A stretch of DNA of 64,000 nt from Aculops lycopersici (lineage: Eukaryota > Arthropoda > Arachnida > Trombidiformes > Eriophyidae). A program made the translations under genes and the position numbers. Under the pieces are notes generated by a model. That model had not been told where the DNA came from. It saw nothing but the letters and a program-made list of their open reading frames with translations, and did no database searches. This document shows positions 54,201-62,869 of the stretch, piece by piece. The DNA is taken from the NCBI GenBank assembly GCA_015350385.1, contig WNKI01000002.1, forward strand, positions 5,388,636-5,452,635, written 5' to 3'. Numbering within the stretch: the first letter of the stretch is position 1; every line of letters starts with the position of its first letter.

Positions 54201-56456
54201 GCTCGAGTACACAACATCAAGTACTTTGAGCCACCTCAATTGATGAAGGCACCTCTAATCGATGACGACGACGAGCAAGAATTACAGTCACCCTCGACTC
54301 GAAGTGACAAGTCGCCGCATAGATTACGTCAGCAACTAAATTCAACCTCCGATTTGAACTCATTCTCGTCAAATACAGCGGACGATTCGCAGGATGATAA
54401 TGATGATGGACAATCTACAGGTGGTAGCAGGTCTCAGGCCGACCAGATTGCCGCAAGTGAGAGAACGGAAAGTAAATTGGAGGACGAGTCTAATTTTGTC
54501 TCCTCGCGTTCGTTTATCAAGTGCTATTATGGAAAAGAGCAGCCGACAAGTGAGGTTACTCGTCAACAACAACAGCAGCAGCAGCAACAACAACAACAAT
54601 ATCAATTGTCACAACGACAAGAAAAGACCAAGACCAAACAGCCGACAAGCCGCAAGCTTCTGGGTTTGATTGGGCTTGACAAATCTTCTCAGAGTTCAAG
54701 TGGCGAGAGTGGCAAATGGCGAAAGGGAGCTGGTGAGCAACAGGTTGTCACCGTTCAAATTCCATCAAGACAGCAGCAGCAACAACAACAAAGAATGCAA
54801 GTCAAAGAAGTCACCAGGGCGCCAAGGAAACAGGTAAAGTCTCCCATTGTTGGTGAGTTATTTGTTTCCTCGACAGCAGCACCACCAGGTAGTGGCGCAA
54901 ATCCGACACGCCCCCTTGGATCGAGTGGCGGAAAGTTGGTCGGCGAGTTTCTAAACGCTGAAGGTCCGCTTCTGGTTCGCGATAGGCGAATCGCAGCTCT
55001 ACGCTCCGATCTGGTCCGCCACTACCAGCACCCAACGGTTCAGGTGACCAAGGTGCCAAGTTATCCGGGCCACTCGTTGGTTTCCTCTACCAACTCGTCT
55101 AATATGCAACAAGTGGCTGGTGGTAGGCGGCCACAGGTGGCCTCTAGCTCAAGCTCAAATACCAACACCACAAACTCAACCTCGTCATATGAGGCCGCAA
55201 TGAAGAATAGCCGTTCATTGGACGTGAATCAGCAGAAGGCAACTCTTGCTGGTCACAATATAACACAACAGGAAGCCAGTGAGGGAACTCTCACTTCAAT
55301 TAGATCATCCTCATCGCACAGAGCAACATCGTTGGGCCCGAGATCCAAGGCAACTTCCGGTTATGGACAGACAAGCTCAGCGCAATCGAATGGCTTAGCG
55401 CTAATTAAGGTCCCAAAATTAAGTAAGAAATCGCATTTGCTCAACAGACCACTGCCAAGACCACCACCACAACCACCTGTTTCAAGTGATCAGGTAAACT
55501 CATTGCCCCGGCGACATGCTAATGCTCCAAGTCAATCGATTCAGTCAGCGACAAGAGGGTCACGGGCACTAAGATTGGTAGCCACCACGATACCAGCACC
55601 AGAGTCTCACCCGAGACCGCAGAAGGCGCTCGTTTCGACTAACTTGGACTCGCCAACTGTGATGGCAAAATCCAGCTCAAGTCAACCAAAAGCTCACCAA
55701 CTAAAGACAGCCACCTTGAGCTCAGCGCCCATCTCTATGACCAATGTTCAGCCCTCGCCAACTGTAACCACATACACATCTAGCGGAATCAGCAGCCGAC
55801 TCACCTCAGCCACTCACCTGGCCTCAACAGCATCCTCGACAGGTGGCGGAAGTAGCAACTCCAGGCCACGTTCAGTGGGAAGTCGGCGGCGAACGTCGGG
55901 CGCCAACTCAAATGGCGCAACCTCGAGTGGGGTTGGACTTAGCGGCGATAATACCAATGACTCGTCCTCGTTTAAGAGCTTGCAAAATGCCAATAAGCAT
56001 CCAAATGGTTCAACGGAAAAAAGCGCAATATTAACACTAGCCACCTCGGCAAGGGATCCGTTGGGATTCAAGTCGATGGACGATTTTGAGCTTATGGATG
56101 GAGAAGTTGAGGTTGACGGAAATAAACAAGACGATAACAATGACAATAAGGATGTTGAGGACTCGAGACGCGAGTCTCGACTTAGACGGAGGCAAAAAGT
56201 TGCCGCCTGTCTTTACAGTGACAAGAGAAACGACAAGGAAAACGAAAACGACGAAGACGACGACGAAAGCGGCAAAGACGATCGCAAGCAGCAACAGGTG
56301 GCCATGAGCAATAACTTGAGACTCTTTGACGAGCGCTTCTCCTCAAAGTTTCTGGACAAACATTTGGCCTCGAGTGACGATTCGCTTTTGGAGTCGATAA
56401 ATTTCAGTGGAACTTTGAATAGTCAGAGGAAATTGCAAACACAACTCGACGGCTAA
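51246..56456 (+). CDS. Large low-complexity protein, 1736 residues, function unknown
   Basis: A single uninterrupted frame of 5.2 kb from ATG 51246, preceded by an in-frame TAG at 51240. I do not recognise a named family. An ordered-looking block lies at about residues 180-225 (ELARCYDEIDQIYDYIRGL, then APLPLQLRKIKSIDFELLEASEKRL); it is rich in Tyr, acidic residues and Leu and may be the conserved core. A second tyrosine motif, EEHIYEQIPAHR, lies near 53277. The rest is disordered: polySer at about 52900-53160, polyGln at about 54565-54600 and 54770-54790, acidic patches at about 54260-54420 and 56080-56290, and Pro-rich stretches such as RPLPPP and RPLPRPPPQPP that look like SH3 ligands. The C-terminus (LRLFDERFSSKFLDKHL, then ASSDDSLLESINFSG) looks conserved again. 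There is no signal peptide or membrane segment. A cytoplasmic scaffold or adaptor is a reasonable guess. Upstream coding exons cannot be excluded. Confidence 0.8.
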   Translation: MRNQYNLKPIDAASSTTNSRSSPEDSSGQQQKKPSDNKRLAGFKGRLHNFVSSKLTNHLTPIGVQQTTPGVGLHTNKQLNGEQQNLLRNAKILQTIGGNSNRNQQKQPQVRRIMIQNSNNNKQQLGPSITSTRPPAKAPGGGVSSSAEFNARRLLQQHYHLPPQNATKTVAPTATSSEKISHELARCYDEIDQIYDYIRGLAPLPLQLRKIKSIDFELLEASEKRLARQQQQAALLHRNRLQQLAKLENATQGSNSNRNSASQSGGSDKSASASTSTGSSTAHHQKPAKLRQRDASPEAKRRVARVPSPIKVVTSQLSHQSKPNVKRVESFNLGGSTDDGMLQVGSKTSVSNKNNTQQQQIGKPSYLIGTPQRGQLFRLPRAHSTSTLNKPGERTATSGNAHIAARVANANAQNDKQDEERLRKQSYTRTLPSLHKNSRLLPGDEESQRMSNSLGRLRTRLFNLERANPFNETRNKRETQQRKQSIDLVESYVDDDDGSQSSDNEQQDCDKKSMTTLDNLNHSVSTSNNEQPKRRRSQSEQRSDEKSASDTNSSSTSSSSTSSSSIERLGVSTRDTDNSLTRRMSSSCGEKLTEKSHSDYENESASLSDEEEATSDGATSSSSGSSKSSSSSSSSGSSTSKLDDSRGSEKKKGKTNEGSHIRTSAILQQQQRSQPIEEHIYEQIPAHRNLIHHHQQQPSAAASTRKQQRQPVESYITSRQPRPLPPPTTSNKYPVAYAHPKTTASTNIKSAYLKTSGAAPRFGSNSGGQQNQYPSLPMASLRPFSQHYTTAAGSGGGNRHQQSSGFPHRYRLSVGNLHLISPYLTPSQPAILHQYPAQIRQHHVAMNPSHLYQSQHAAEQLNRSSSSSKVNRIRAPKLSPAQLIAKIQMPRAASKKQQVESQDKQHQHQPQQLYMWPPTIHPVSGQNIKSNPSDNLFVNRQRGSARRLTAIGIEDALGYPQISAAAQASNSMNRRMSEQQQQVVEARVHNIKYFEPPQLMKAPLIDDDDEQELQSPSTRSDKSPHRLRQQLNSTSDLNSFSSNTADDSQDDNDDGQSTGGSRSQADQIAASERTESKLEDESNFVSSRSFIKCYYGKEQPTSEVTRQQQQQQQQQQQQYQLSQRQEKTKTKQPTSRKLLGLIGLDKSSQSSSGESGKWRKGAGEQQVVTVQIPSRQQQQQQQRMQVKEVTRAPRKQVKSPIVGELFVSSTAAPPGSGANPTRPLGSSGGKLVGEFLNAEGPLLVRDRRIAALRSDLVRHYQHPTVQVTKVPSYPGHSLVSSTNSSNMQQVAGGRRPQVASSSSSNTNTTNSTSSYEAAMKNSRSLDVNQQKATLAGHNITQQEASEGTLTSIRSSSSHRATSLGPRSKATSGYGQTSSAQSNGLALIKVPKLSKKSHLLNRPLPRPPPQPPVSSDQVNSLPRRHANAPSQSIQSATRGSRALRLVATTIPAPESHPRPQKALVSTNLDSPTVMAKSSSSQPKAHQLKTATLSSAPISMTNVQPSPTVTTYTSSGISSRLTSATHLASTASSTGGGSSNSRPRSVGSRRRTSGANSNGATSSGVGLSGDNTNDSSSFKSLQNANKHPNGSTEKSAILTLATSARDPLGFKSMDDFELMDGEVEVDGNKQDDNNDNKDVEDSRRESRLRRRQKVAACLYSDKRNDKENENDEDDDESGKDDRKQQQVAMSNNLRLFDERFSSKFLDKHLASSDDSLLESINFSGTLNSQRKLQTQLDG

Positions 56457-56681
56457 CAGGTTGTCGATTTCTTGGCAGAAATAGCAACAGGCTAGTCGCT
56501 CCATGTCCATTCATTCTACTAAGCACCTGTTGATATTCCAATTCCATGTAACAACGATGGCTGTGGCGCTGAATGATGGAATCAAAGTTGGTTACGAGAT
56601 GTTTGCGGAGATTCTCACGCTCAACACGTACTCATGAGCGTCATTCTAGGAAGCAAGTTAATTTATTACGAATCTTTAATG

Positions 56682-56970
56682 TCATGATCTTGGCGTTAGA
56701 TTTGATACTTGTGGAGGAAAAGATGAATGAACGTCGCCAGTAGAACTCAGGAGAAAGTGAGACAATAAAACACAAACTCCCCGAATAATCTCAGTGTTAG
56801 ACAGTAGATCCATAATTTTTGCATCATTCAAAGCAAAGGCAACCCAATCGATTGAGTGAGCAAACTCTTTCAAATAGAATCTGTGTGATTCGTGCCTCTG
56901 GTTGTCTAACTTTTTTGCTACATCTTGGGCAGACTTTGGATTCAGCACGCGAGCAAGCGAATCTTGTCTC
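56682..56970 (-). CDS. Possible 3' coding exon with a diverged copy at 59 kb
   Basis: A minus-strand frame reading DSLARVLNPKSAQDVAKKLD and later YLKEFAHSIDWVAFALNDAK, ending at a stop at 56682. No family is recognised. The main support is a second copy near 59016-59070. Its corresponding stretch reads ARLLNLKSTLDVAKELGNK in the same frame over 21 codons, with no indel and several changes confined to third positions. A stop (TGA) lies just upstream of 56970, so if real the exon starts at an acceptor inside that gap (for example TTTGAG|GAG). It may be a degenerate gene remnant. Confidence 0.3.
56764..56769 (+). terminator. Candidate poly(A) signal AATAAA for the 1736-residue gene
   Basis: AATAAA 308 nt after the stop codon at 56456, on the same strand. 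Confidence 0.4.
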
Positions 56971-57208
56971 CTCAAATTGGATCACTTGCTTTCGGGCATT
57001 TTATTTATCTTCCTATCACAATTCTTTGTCCATCACTCGAATTTAAGTTGTTTGCTGTTGTCATGCTTGACAATACCAACTACAACAACCAGAACTGACA
57101 CCTGAATGGCTAGCCGAGAGTTTAGACGACTCAAACTACAGAAAACACTCGCTCTGGCGTCGAACTTGGTCCATCTTTCTCCTTTGTTCAAGGCGTCTGA
57201 TTCATCAT
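56900..57208. repeat. Duplicated segment, copy A
   Basis: About 300 bp closely similar to 59013-59062 plus 59261-59516. Shared landmarks are AAATTGGATCACTTGCTTT, a run ending CACAATTCTTTGTCCATCAC, GAATGGCTAGCCGAGAG and TTTGTTCAAGGCGTCT. Copy A is contiguous; copy B carries about 200 extra bp. Confidence 0.85.
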
Positions 57209-57883
57209 TTTGCCTGCAAAAGGGAGACTCGACAGGAAAAAACGATCAATTTGGTCCATCTAACTGACTTGTTAGCCGCTATTTTGGACAGTCCAAGACT
57301 GTTTGAGCCATCAGAATGCCTTTGCGGCCCTCGAGTCAACAGGTAGCAGTGTGGCTGCACTGTTCAGACGATCAACAAATATTTGGACCTGTGAGCGGCA
57401 ACAATATATGCGCTGCTACCGCAACTTGTTGCTTCTCTTTAACGGGACAGGAACCTGTCGCATCCACTCATTCTGTCCGAGAATTTCTATGGCGCTCTAT
57501 ATTTCGCTCATTGTTGTTCTTATATACTGTATTACTGCCACCGTCCGAACTGCAAGTCAATCGATTGCAGTTCGTCTTTCGCTGAAGAGGAGAGTTCGAC
57601 GAAATGAAATGATGATTACGCCATAGCCGCCATATAATCGGCGGTGGCGGCAATAACAACTCTTCCATCACGCATCACTAGCGAGCTCCAATTGCTCAAT
57701 CATCTCGGTTGGCATACATCCGGCTCACATTACAAATTCATCCCGATTCCACAGGCTGCACCACGATGTGGATAAAACTACAAGGCAAATTTGACCACAA
57801 AGTTTGAAGACTTTGTGAAGTCATTCCAACCTTGACTTGCGTGCTTCTTTATATTTGCGTGCCTTCACCCAGAATTAACCCAA
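57209..57883. other. Spacer between the duplicated segments, left part
   Basis: A plus-strand frame at 57303-57626 opens only through a TTG and ends after a hydrophobic stretch; I do not call it. Nothing else is supported. Confidence 0.35.
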
Positions 57884-58063
57884 ATGGAGCTTGAAATTAG
57901 ACGTCGCTCGGTCAGTTTGGCGAGGCTATCGAGAATCATGCTCCAAGATGATGAAATCCAAGACGAAGTTGATTCAGACGTAGAGTCAATTTCCATCGGC
58001 TTCCCATCAGATTTGAGATATTCGTTGACGCCCGAAAGATCTGACTCAAGTCAAACAAACTAA
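57884..58063 (+). CDS. Small acidic open reading frame, 59 codons, tentative
   Basis: ATG 57884 in a good context (CAAATGG) opens a frame reading MELEIRRRSVSLARLSRIML followed by an acidic Asp/Glu/Ser-rich half and ending at TAA 58061-58063. The composition looks protein-like, with a basic, hydrophobic N-terminal half and an acidic C-terminal half. There is no signal peptide, no family match I know of, and no clear splice sites. AATAAA occurs about 215 nt downstream. Chance is a serious alternative at this length. Confidence 0.2.
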   Translation: MELEIRRRSVSLARLSRIMLQDDEIQDEVDSDVESISIGFPSDLRYSLTPERSDSSQTN

Positions 58064-59012
58064 CAGTTAGATTGTTGGATGTGTCGCCACTTTAGGCTAA
58101 GTTTGAAAAAATAATTTGTCTCTGCAGCGGAAACAAACCAACAAACGGAGATCGAACGGCTAGCCCGAGGTGATGGCCTTTGATGTCTCCTGGTTTCTAT
58201 CAGTTTAGAAAGGGAGAGAAAAGGAAGAAATTAAATTCAACTTGACGACCACTCGATGAACCCAGCGAAAGCTCGACAAAAATAAAATTGTCCAGTCGTC
58301 AGGCAGATTATCACTAACTTACGGCCACTTGCCTCGATGCAATGCACCCTCACAGTGGGGTTACTTCTACTGTCGCTGATAAATAAGCTCCAATCTCCCT
58401 ATTGAAGTTTTCCAGTGACCTGGATTCTAGTCGGCGTCTACCTATCTAGCGACTGGGTGTTACATTATCGAGCCGACAAGCCTTGGCAAGACTCAGTGCA
58501 TATGTGGCTCTCTACTTTGTATGCTCGTCTCAACACGAAACCGAATTATCTCCTCCTGTCGGCAATCATCGTTGTCTCTTTCAGCGGCGAGCTCTGGCTA
58601 GTTTGTGATTTGACCTGCGGGCGCAAGTAGGAGAGTGGAAGTCGCAGGCCGATTGATGATACTAAGGTTTGTAGTATGTGGTTGCTATCACTCTTTTTTG
58701 CTACTCACTTGACTGTTACCTTTGCTTCAGGCGACTCTGCAACGATTGTTCATATTACAAGTCAAGTAGCATGGCCGGCGACAGGTGAGCTTTTTTCTCC
58801 TCTCTATAGAACATCTAAATACAATAAAATAAGAGGAAGAATCACAGACCGCAATAAATACAACAAGAGAGCCATCTGATTGCCGCAAACAACAACCACT
58901 TGTCGTTCCGAACTCACACGTTACGTAACGTGGCGCGTCGACTGAATGCAACTACTGTACCGCGAGAGGCACCCCCATTGATGCGTTATCTACATGCATT
59001 TTATGACACTTG
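58064..59012. other. Spacer between the duplicated segments, right part
   Basis: A stretch at 58415-58630 follows an acceptor-like TTGAAGTTTTCCAG and stays open for about 71 codons without an ATG start. It includes a hydrophobic block (YLLLSAIIVVSFSGELWLVC). It could be an exon of an unidentified membrane protein but has no donor or neighbour to support it. Confidence 0.3.
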
Positions 59013-59516
59013 TTGCCTAACTCTTTAGCAACATCTAGGGTAGACTTTAGATTAAGCAGGCGAGCAGTGCGGAGAAAGATAGTAAAGTATAAGCGCTAAG
59101 TACAAGTTAATTCGTGGTGTGCAGAAGTGAGACTGGTTGGTTCATTGAGCTTTGTCGGATATATATTCGAGACTGTGGCGTGGTGCGGGACGAGTGGGCG
59201 GGCCGGTGAAATCCGAGCTGAATCCGGTCTATGCCTACTGAGTGGCAGGGCGCCACAAAAGGCAAATCTTGCATCAAATCAAATTGGATCACTTGCTTTT
59301 GGGCGTTTTATTTATTTTCCTATCACAATTCTTTGTCCATCACTCGAATTTGAGCTGTTTGCTGTTGTCATGCTTCACAATTCCGGTTCCAACTACAACC
59401 AGACTGAGGTTTCATGACACCTGAATGGCTAGCCGAGAGGCCGGTAGACTCGAACTATAGAAGACACTCATTGTGGTGACAAACTTTTCTGCTTTGTTCA
59501 AGGCGTCTAACTCATC
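59013..59516. repeat. Duplicated segment, copy B, with internal extra sequence
   Basis: Copy B of the segment at 56900-57208, in the same orientation about 2.2 kb away. Matching parts are 59013-59062 and 59261-59516; the 200 bp between them (59063-59260) have no counterpart in copy A. The matching parts differ by scattered substitutions and short indels, so the duplication is not recent. Confidence 0.85.
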
Positions 59517-60846
59517 AGGACGAATGACAGATAGCGGGATATCTGAGCCTTGAAGAATAAGCGCCTGGAGACGCAATTCTACTTGTCCTTCTCAAAACTC
59601 TGAGCTTTTTTCACTCACGTTAACAAGGGATGTGATAGTCATCTGAATCTAGTTCGAAAGAAACATTGTGACAGGCCAACGTGAATTTGATTCGCGATTA
59701 TGACGGAAGTGAATGGAATCACCCAGAAGAATACATTTCAATCGTCTCCTCCTTAGACATCCTCGGGGAAACTCTATATTTGATCGATCCTTTGCACTCA
59801 ATGATGATTATTATTCTAAATTAATCTCATGTCAGTCATCGGCTGTATCAACCCAATGCACGAACACGATCATAAACTCGCGTCAGTTGGGATCTACGGC
59901 GCGTGTTATGCAATCAGAAGTCGCGCATTGATCGCTCTGGACAGGTGCATCAAAGTAGTCGCATGAACCGCGGGCCAATCTGTGGCTATCATCAACAGAT
60001 TTTCCTCTGGTTGACTCTAGGGCGTGTGGAACTACAGCTTATTGGCCAGCTATACGGGGTATTCTGTCTAGCTGTTGATGCTGCACAACCATCATTCTTG
60101 AACTAGAATATTGGTCTTGCAAGGTAACTTCGCCAGATCTCGATGAAAATCGGCACGGAACCTCTCTACGCCATTCGAAAAATGTTTAGGTGGGTCAGAA
60201 GCCCAGTAATTCAGTATTTTTTGGAAATTGGGATCAAAAAAGATGAACCCCCAAGTCAATTATTAACACGCGTCTCTATTCGAATTTCTATAGGGTCTTT
60301 CATCTCTTTCTCGATTTTCACAAAAACCGTAATTTGATTTGCACATAGACTAATACGGGCACATACACCATTTGTGCCAAATTTGTTCCTTGTCAGGTGG
60401 TAACCACCTTGTTAGTGTAACGCCAACATGTGTCAATTGGAGTTGAGTTGTCTCTAGGACTTAGAGTCTAGAGTCCGGTTAGCGACTGGCGATTAGCGTT
60501 AGTGTAAGATTATTGAATACCAAGCAACAAACGTCCAATTTTTGCCCTAGCACCAAGTGGTAAGATTGCTATAAAGCGAACTTGATCGATTAACAACAGG
60601 TGAGTTTGCCCACGTACATATGGGAGTAGATACTCGGCGCGAGTTTCGCAAATTAGCGCGCCTCTCTATCTGATTTCTCCATAACATATGCGCCCCATTT
60701 TTACGCTCGCTCACAAGTAGCCATTCCCCTGCGAACTGACACGAGTGTGTTTACAAAGGCGCTCGGCCTCTAGTATCCACAACAAAACACCCAGCAAATG
60801 GATTATTTTCCGTCTTTTTCGCAATGAACTCATAGTCGATGAATTA
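59517..60846. other. Intergenic, upstream of PEN-2
   Basis: About 1.3 kb with no supported gene. Frames at 59713-59931, 59903-60106 and 60143-60337 on the plus strand are short and without domains. The right end should be the PEN-2 promoter. Confidence 0.4.
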
Positions 60847-60852
60847 TATAAA
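60847..60852 (+). promoter_or_regulatory. Candidate TATA box for PEN-2
   Basis: TATAAA within ATTATATAAAC, 52 nt before the PEN-2 ATG at 60905. The spacing allows a leader of about 20-25 nt. Confidence 0.4.
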
Positions 60853-60904
60853 CTAGCTAATAATCAAATTATAAACAAAAGGTCCACTCAACAATCAACT
60901 AAAT

Positions 60905-61297
60905 ATGGATCTCAATAGGGTTAGCGATGTGGAGAAATTGACTCTCTGCAAAAGATACTTCATAGGTAAGTTTGCAATATCAGCTCTAGAATAACCACTG
61001 ACAACAATGATATCAAGTCCGGCTAACCTTACCAACATCATAATAAAAACAGGTGGCTTCTTTGCATTACCATTCCTGTGGCTAGTTAATGTGATCTGGT
61101 TTTTTCAGCAAGCATTCATGAGAACCTGGTTCAAGGAACAACAACAAATGCGATATTACGTCGGCGGCTCGTGCATCGGATTCTTTGCTTACATGATACC
61201 CATTGTAGCTTGGGCCATTTATTTCCAGCAACATCGTGTCGGAATGGGCAAGTGGGGCCAATCAATATCTTTCATCACACCCGCCGGAGAGCTATGA
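60905..61297 (+). CDS. pen-2: Gamma-secretase subunit PEN-2 (presenilin enhancer 2)
   Basis: Smallest subunit of gamma-secretase, needed for presenilin endoproteolysis and therefore for Notch and other intramembrane cleavages. Two exons: 60905-60965 and 61053-61297, with an 87-nt intron (donor ATAG|GTAAGT, acceptor AAAACAG|GT) joined in phase 1. The product is 101 residues, the same as human PEN-2. The N-terminus MDLNRVSDVEKLTLCKRYFI matches the family opening MNLERVSNEEKLNLCRKYYL. GGFFALPFLWLVNVIWFF is the first membrane region with the conserved LPFLWLVN. YYVGGSCIGFFAYMIPIVAW is the second helix. The end, GQSISFITPAGEL, corresponds to the conserved DYLSF motif region with Asp-Tyr replaced by Gln-Ser. 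The gene converges on GTPBP10, with 200 bp between the stop codons. Confidence 0.96.
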
Positions 61298-61497
61298 ACT
61301 TGGTGGTTTCTCTCATTCACTACAGGCCAAAGATAGCTGACTAGTACGATAAACAAGAGTAAGAAAACTCCAATCATTATTACTAGATGGTGAGAAGTTT
61401 CAAACAACTAATCAAATCATACTCAACAAGCAAGAGAGTACCTCGAAGTAGTTTTAAAGTATTAAATCTAATGATCTTAGAGATGACTATGATATTA

Positions 61498-62622
61498 TCA
61501 CTGCAGAAGTCGATTATTTTCAAGATTTTGCATTTCCCTGAATGTTTTGATCTTGTTCTCATCAAAGATTTCCTCTTCAGCATGCTTGTCGATTACACCC
61601 CGAACTAGATGCTTCAACTCTTCCAGATTGTATCTAGTATGTGAACTTATTGCCATGACATCATCGAATCGGACCATCCTGCTAGGCCGTATATTCTCAT
61701 CCATCTCTACTGAAGTTATATCCTGTTGAAGCGCCTGTAGCTCTTCCTTGAATCGGGCAAATCTCTTATGGGCTTTGTTTGTAGAATCCATCTTCGTCAT
61801 CACAGCTATGGCTGGTTTCTTCAAGATTGTATCGTCATAAAGTTCAATCTCCTTGTTCAACACACACAGGGTTTCGATTGGCGATCTTTGTGCATAATTT
61901 GGCCCTAGATCAATGTCATTTACATCGATTATGAACATGAGAACTTTTGTTCTAACTATGTGCTTTAGAAACTCATGACCTAAACCCATGTTCTTGTGAG
62001 CACCTTCGACTAAACCTGGCAAATCTGCCAAGGTTATCTGTCTATAATCTGGAAAGGCGACAACACCGCGAAAGGGTCGCATCGTAGTGAATGGGTAGCT
62101 GGCAACTTTTGGTGTTGCGTTTGAGATGGCGTTCAATAGGGATGACTTGCCGGCGTTAGGGAAGCCAACGAATACTGCATCTGAGATCAATTTCAAGTCT
62201 AATCTTAACAATCGCTTTTGGCCTCGAAATCCGAGGCCTTCAGTATGTTTGTCGCCCCCTTGACCTCCCATTGCGACTAAAACTTTTTCGCCGGGCTTGT
62301 TGACATCGCCTAAATGCTGTCTATTTGCATCCGTGACTGTAACTCCAATAGGAACCTTGATTTTTCTATCTTCACCAGTTTCGCCCAACAGCCGTGTCCT
62401 TCTAGCTGATCCACCATCTCCAGCCTGGTAAATTCCTGATTTTGATTGATTGATTAACTTAGCAAAATTGGTCACTTTGCTACTGGCCTCGATGTACACA
62501 TCGCCCCCTTTACCTCCTATGCCTCCGTATTGCGGACAACCATTACCACCGCTACCGCCTCGAACACTAATCTTGATAGTGTCGAGGAATAGTTTTTTAG
62601 CCTTATTGGGTAAGTTATTCAT
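61498..62622 (-). CDS. GTPBP10: Mitochondrial Obg-family GTPase GTPBP10
   Basis: Obg-type GTPase that acts in late assembly of the mitochondrial large ribosomal subunit. It is 374 residues in one exon. The Obg fold is at about residues 12-147 (RGGSGGNG, GGIGGKGGDVYI, GQGG, FRGQKR) with the usual Gly-rich loops. G-domain motifs: P-loop GFPNAGKSS at 153-161, Thr of switch I in PFTTMRP, DLPG at 200-203 and TKMD at 276-279. LDLKLISD, GLVEGAH and GHEFLKHI match GTPBP10 more closely than MTG2. No obvious mitochondrial presequence is present beyond NLPNKAKKLFLDTIKI, as in other GTPBP10 proteins. It shares a 247-bp divergent promoter region with the gene for bL17m, another mitochondrial large-subunit factor, so co-expression is plausible. 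Start at 62622 is the only Met before the Obg fold. Confidence 0.93.
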   Translation of the reverse strand: MNNLPNKAKKLFLDTIKISVRGGSGGNGCPQYGGIGGKGGDVYIEASSKVTNFAKLINQSKSGIYQAGDGGSARRTRLLGETGEDRKIKVPIGVTVTDANRQHLGDVNKPGEKVLVAMGGQGGDKHTEGLGFRGQKRLLRLDLKLISDAVFVGFPNAGKSSLLNAISNATPKVASYPFTTMRPFRGVVAFPDYRQITLADLPGLVEGAHKNMGLGHEFLKHIVRTKVLMFIIDVNDIDLGPNYAQRSPIETLCVLNKEIELYDDTILKKPAIAVMTKMDSTNKAHKRFARFKEELQALQQDITSVEMDENIRPSRMVRFDDVMAISSHTRYNLEELKHLVRGVIDKHAEEEIFDENKIKTFREMQNLENNRLLQ

Positions 62623-62869
62623 TATTTGTCATGTTGATTAATAAAATAAAATTAGTCAGTGGGTTTTGATTGAAACGGTGAATATAAACTTATCGAATTG
62701 AATCCACACGTGCAATTTAAGCCAACGCATGCCGCTTTGTTTATATTCGTCAAGAAAACATCATTTGGGCCAGGATTCGTGCTAGCTGCACGATACAATT
62801 ATACTATTATTACTTTTCTCAATCAGAATATTATTATTAGTCTAGTTGGGTCATTTGAACTAACTTACG
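62623..62869. promoter_or_regulatory. Divergent promoter region between GTPBP10 and bL17m
   Basis: 247 bp between the ATGs of two divergent genes whose products act on the same mitochondrial ribosomal subunit. The sequence is AT-rich. No single clear TATA element is assigned, and the plus-strand frame across it has no domain. Confidence 0.6.

Noticed and set aside
57303..57626. 107-codon plus-strand frame with one hydrophobic segment
   Set aside because: It starts only at a TTG, has no splice sites or family resemblance, and the hydrophobic part is short.
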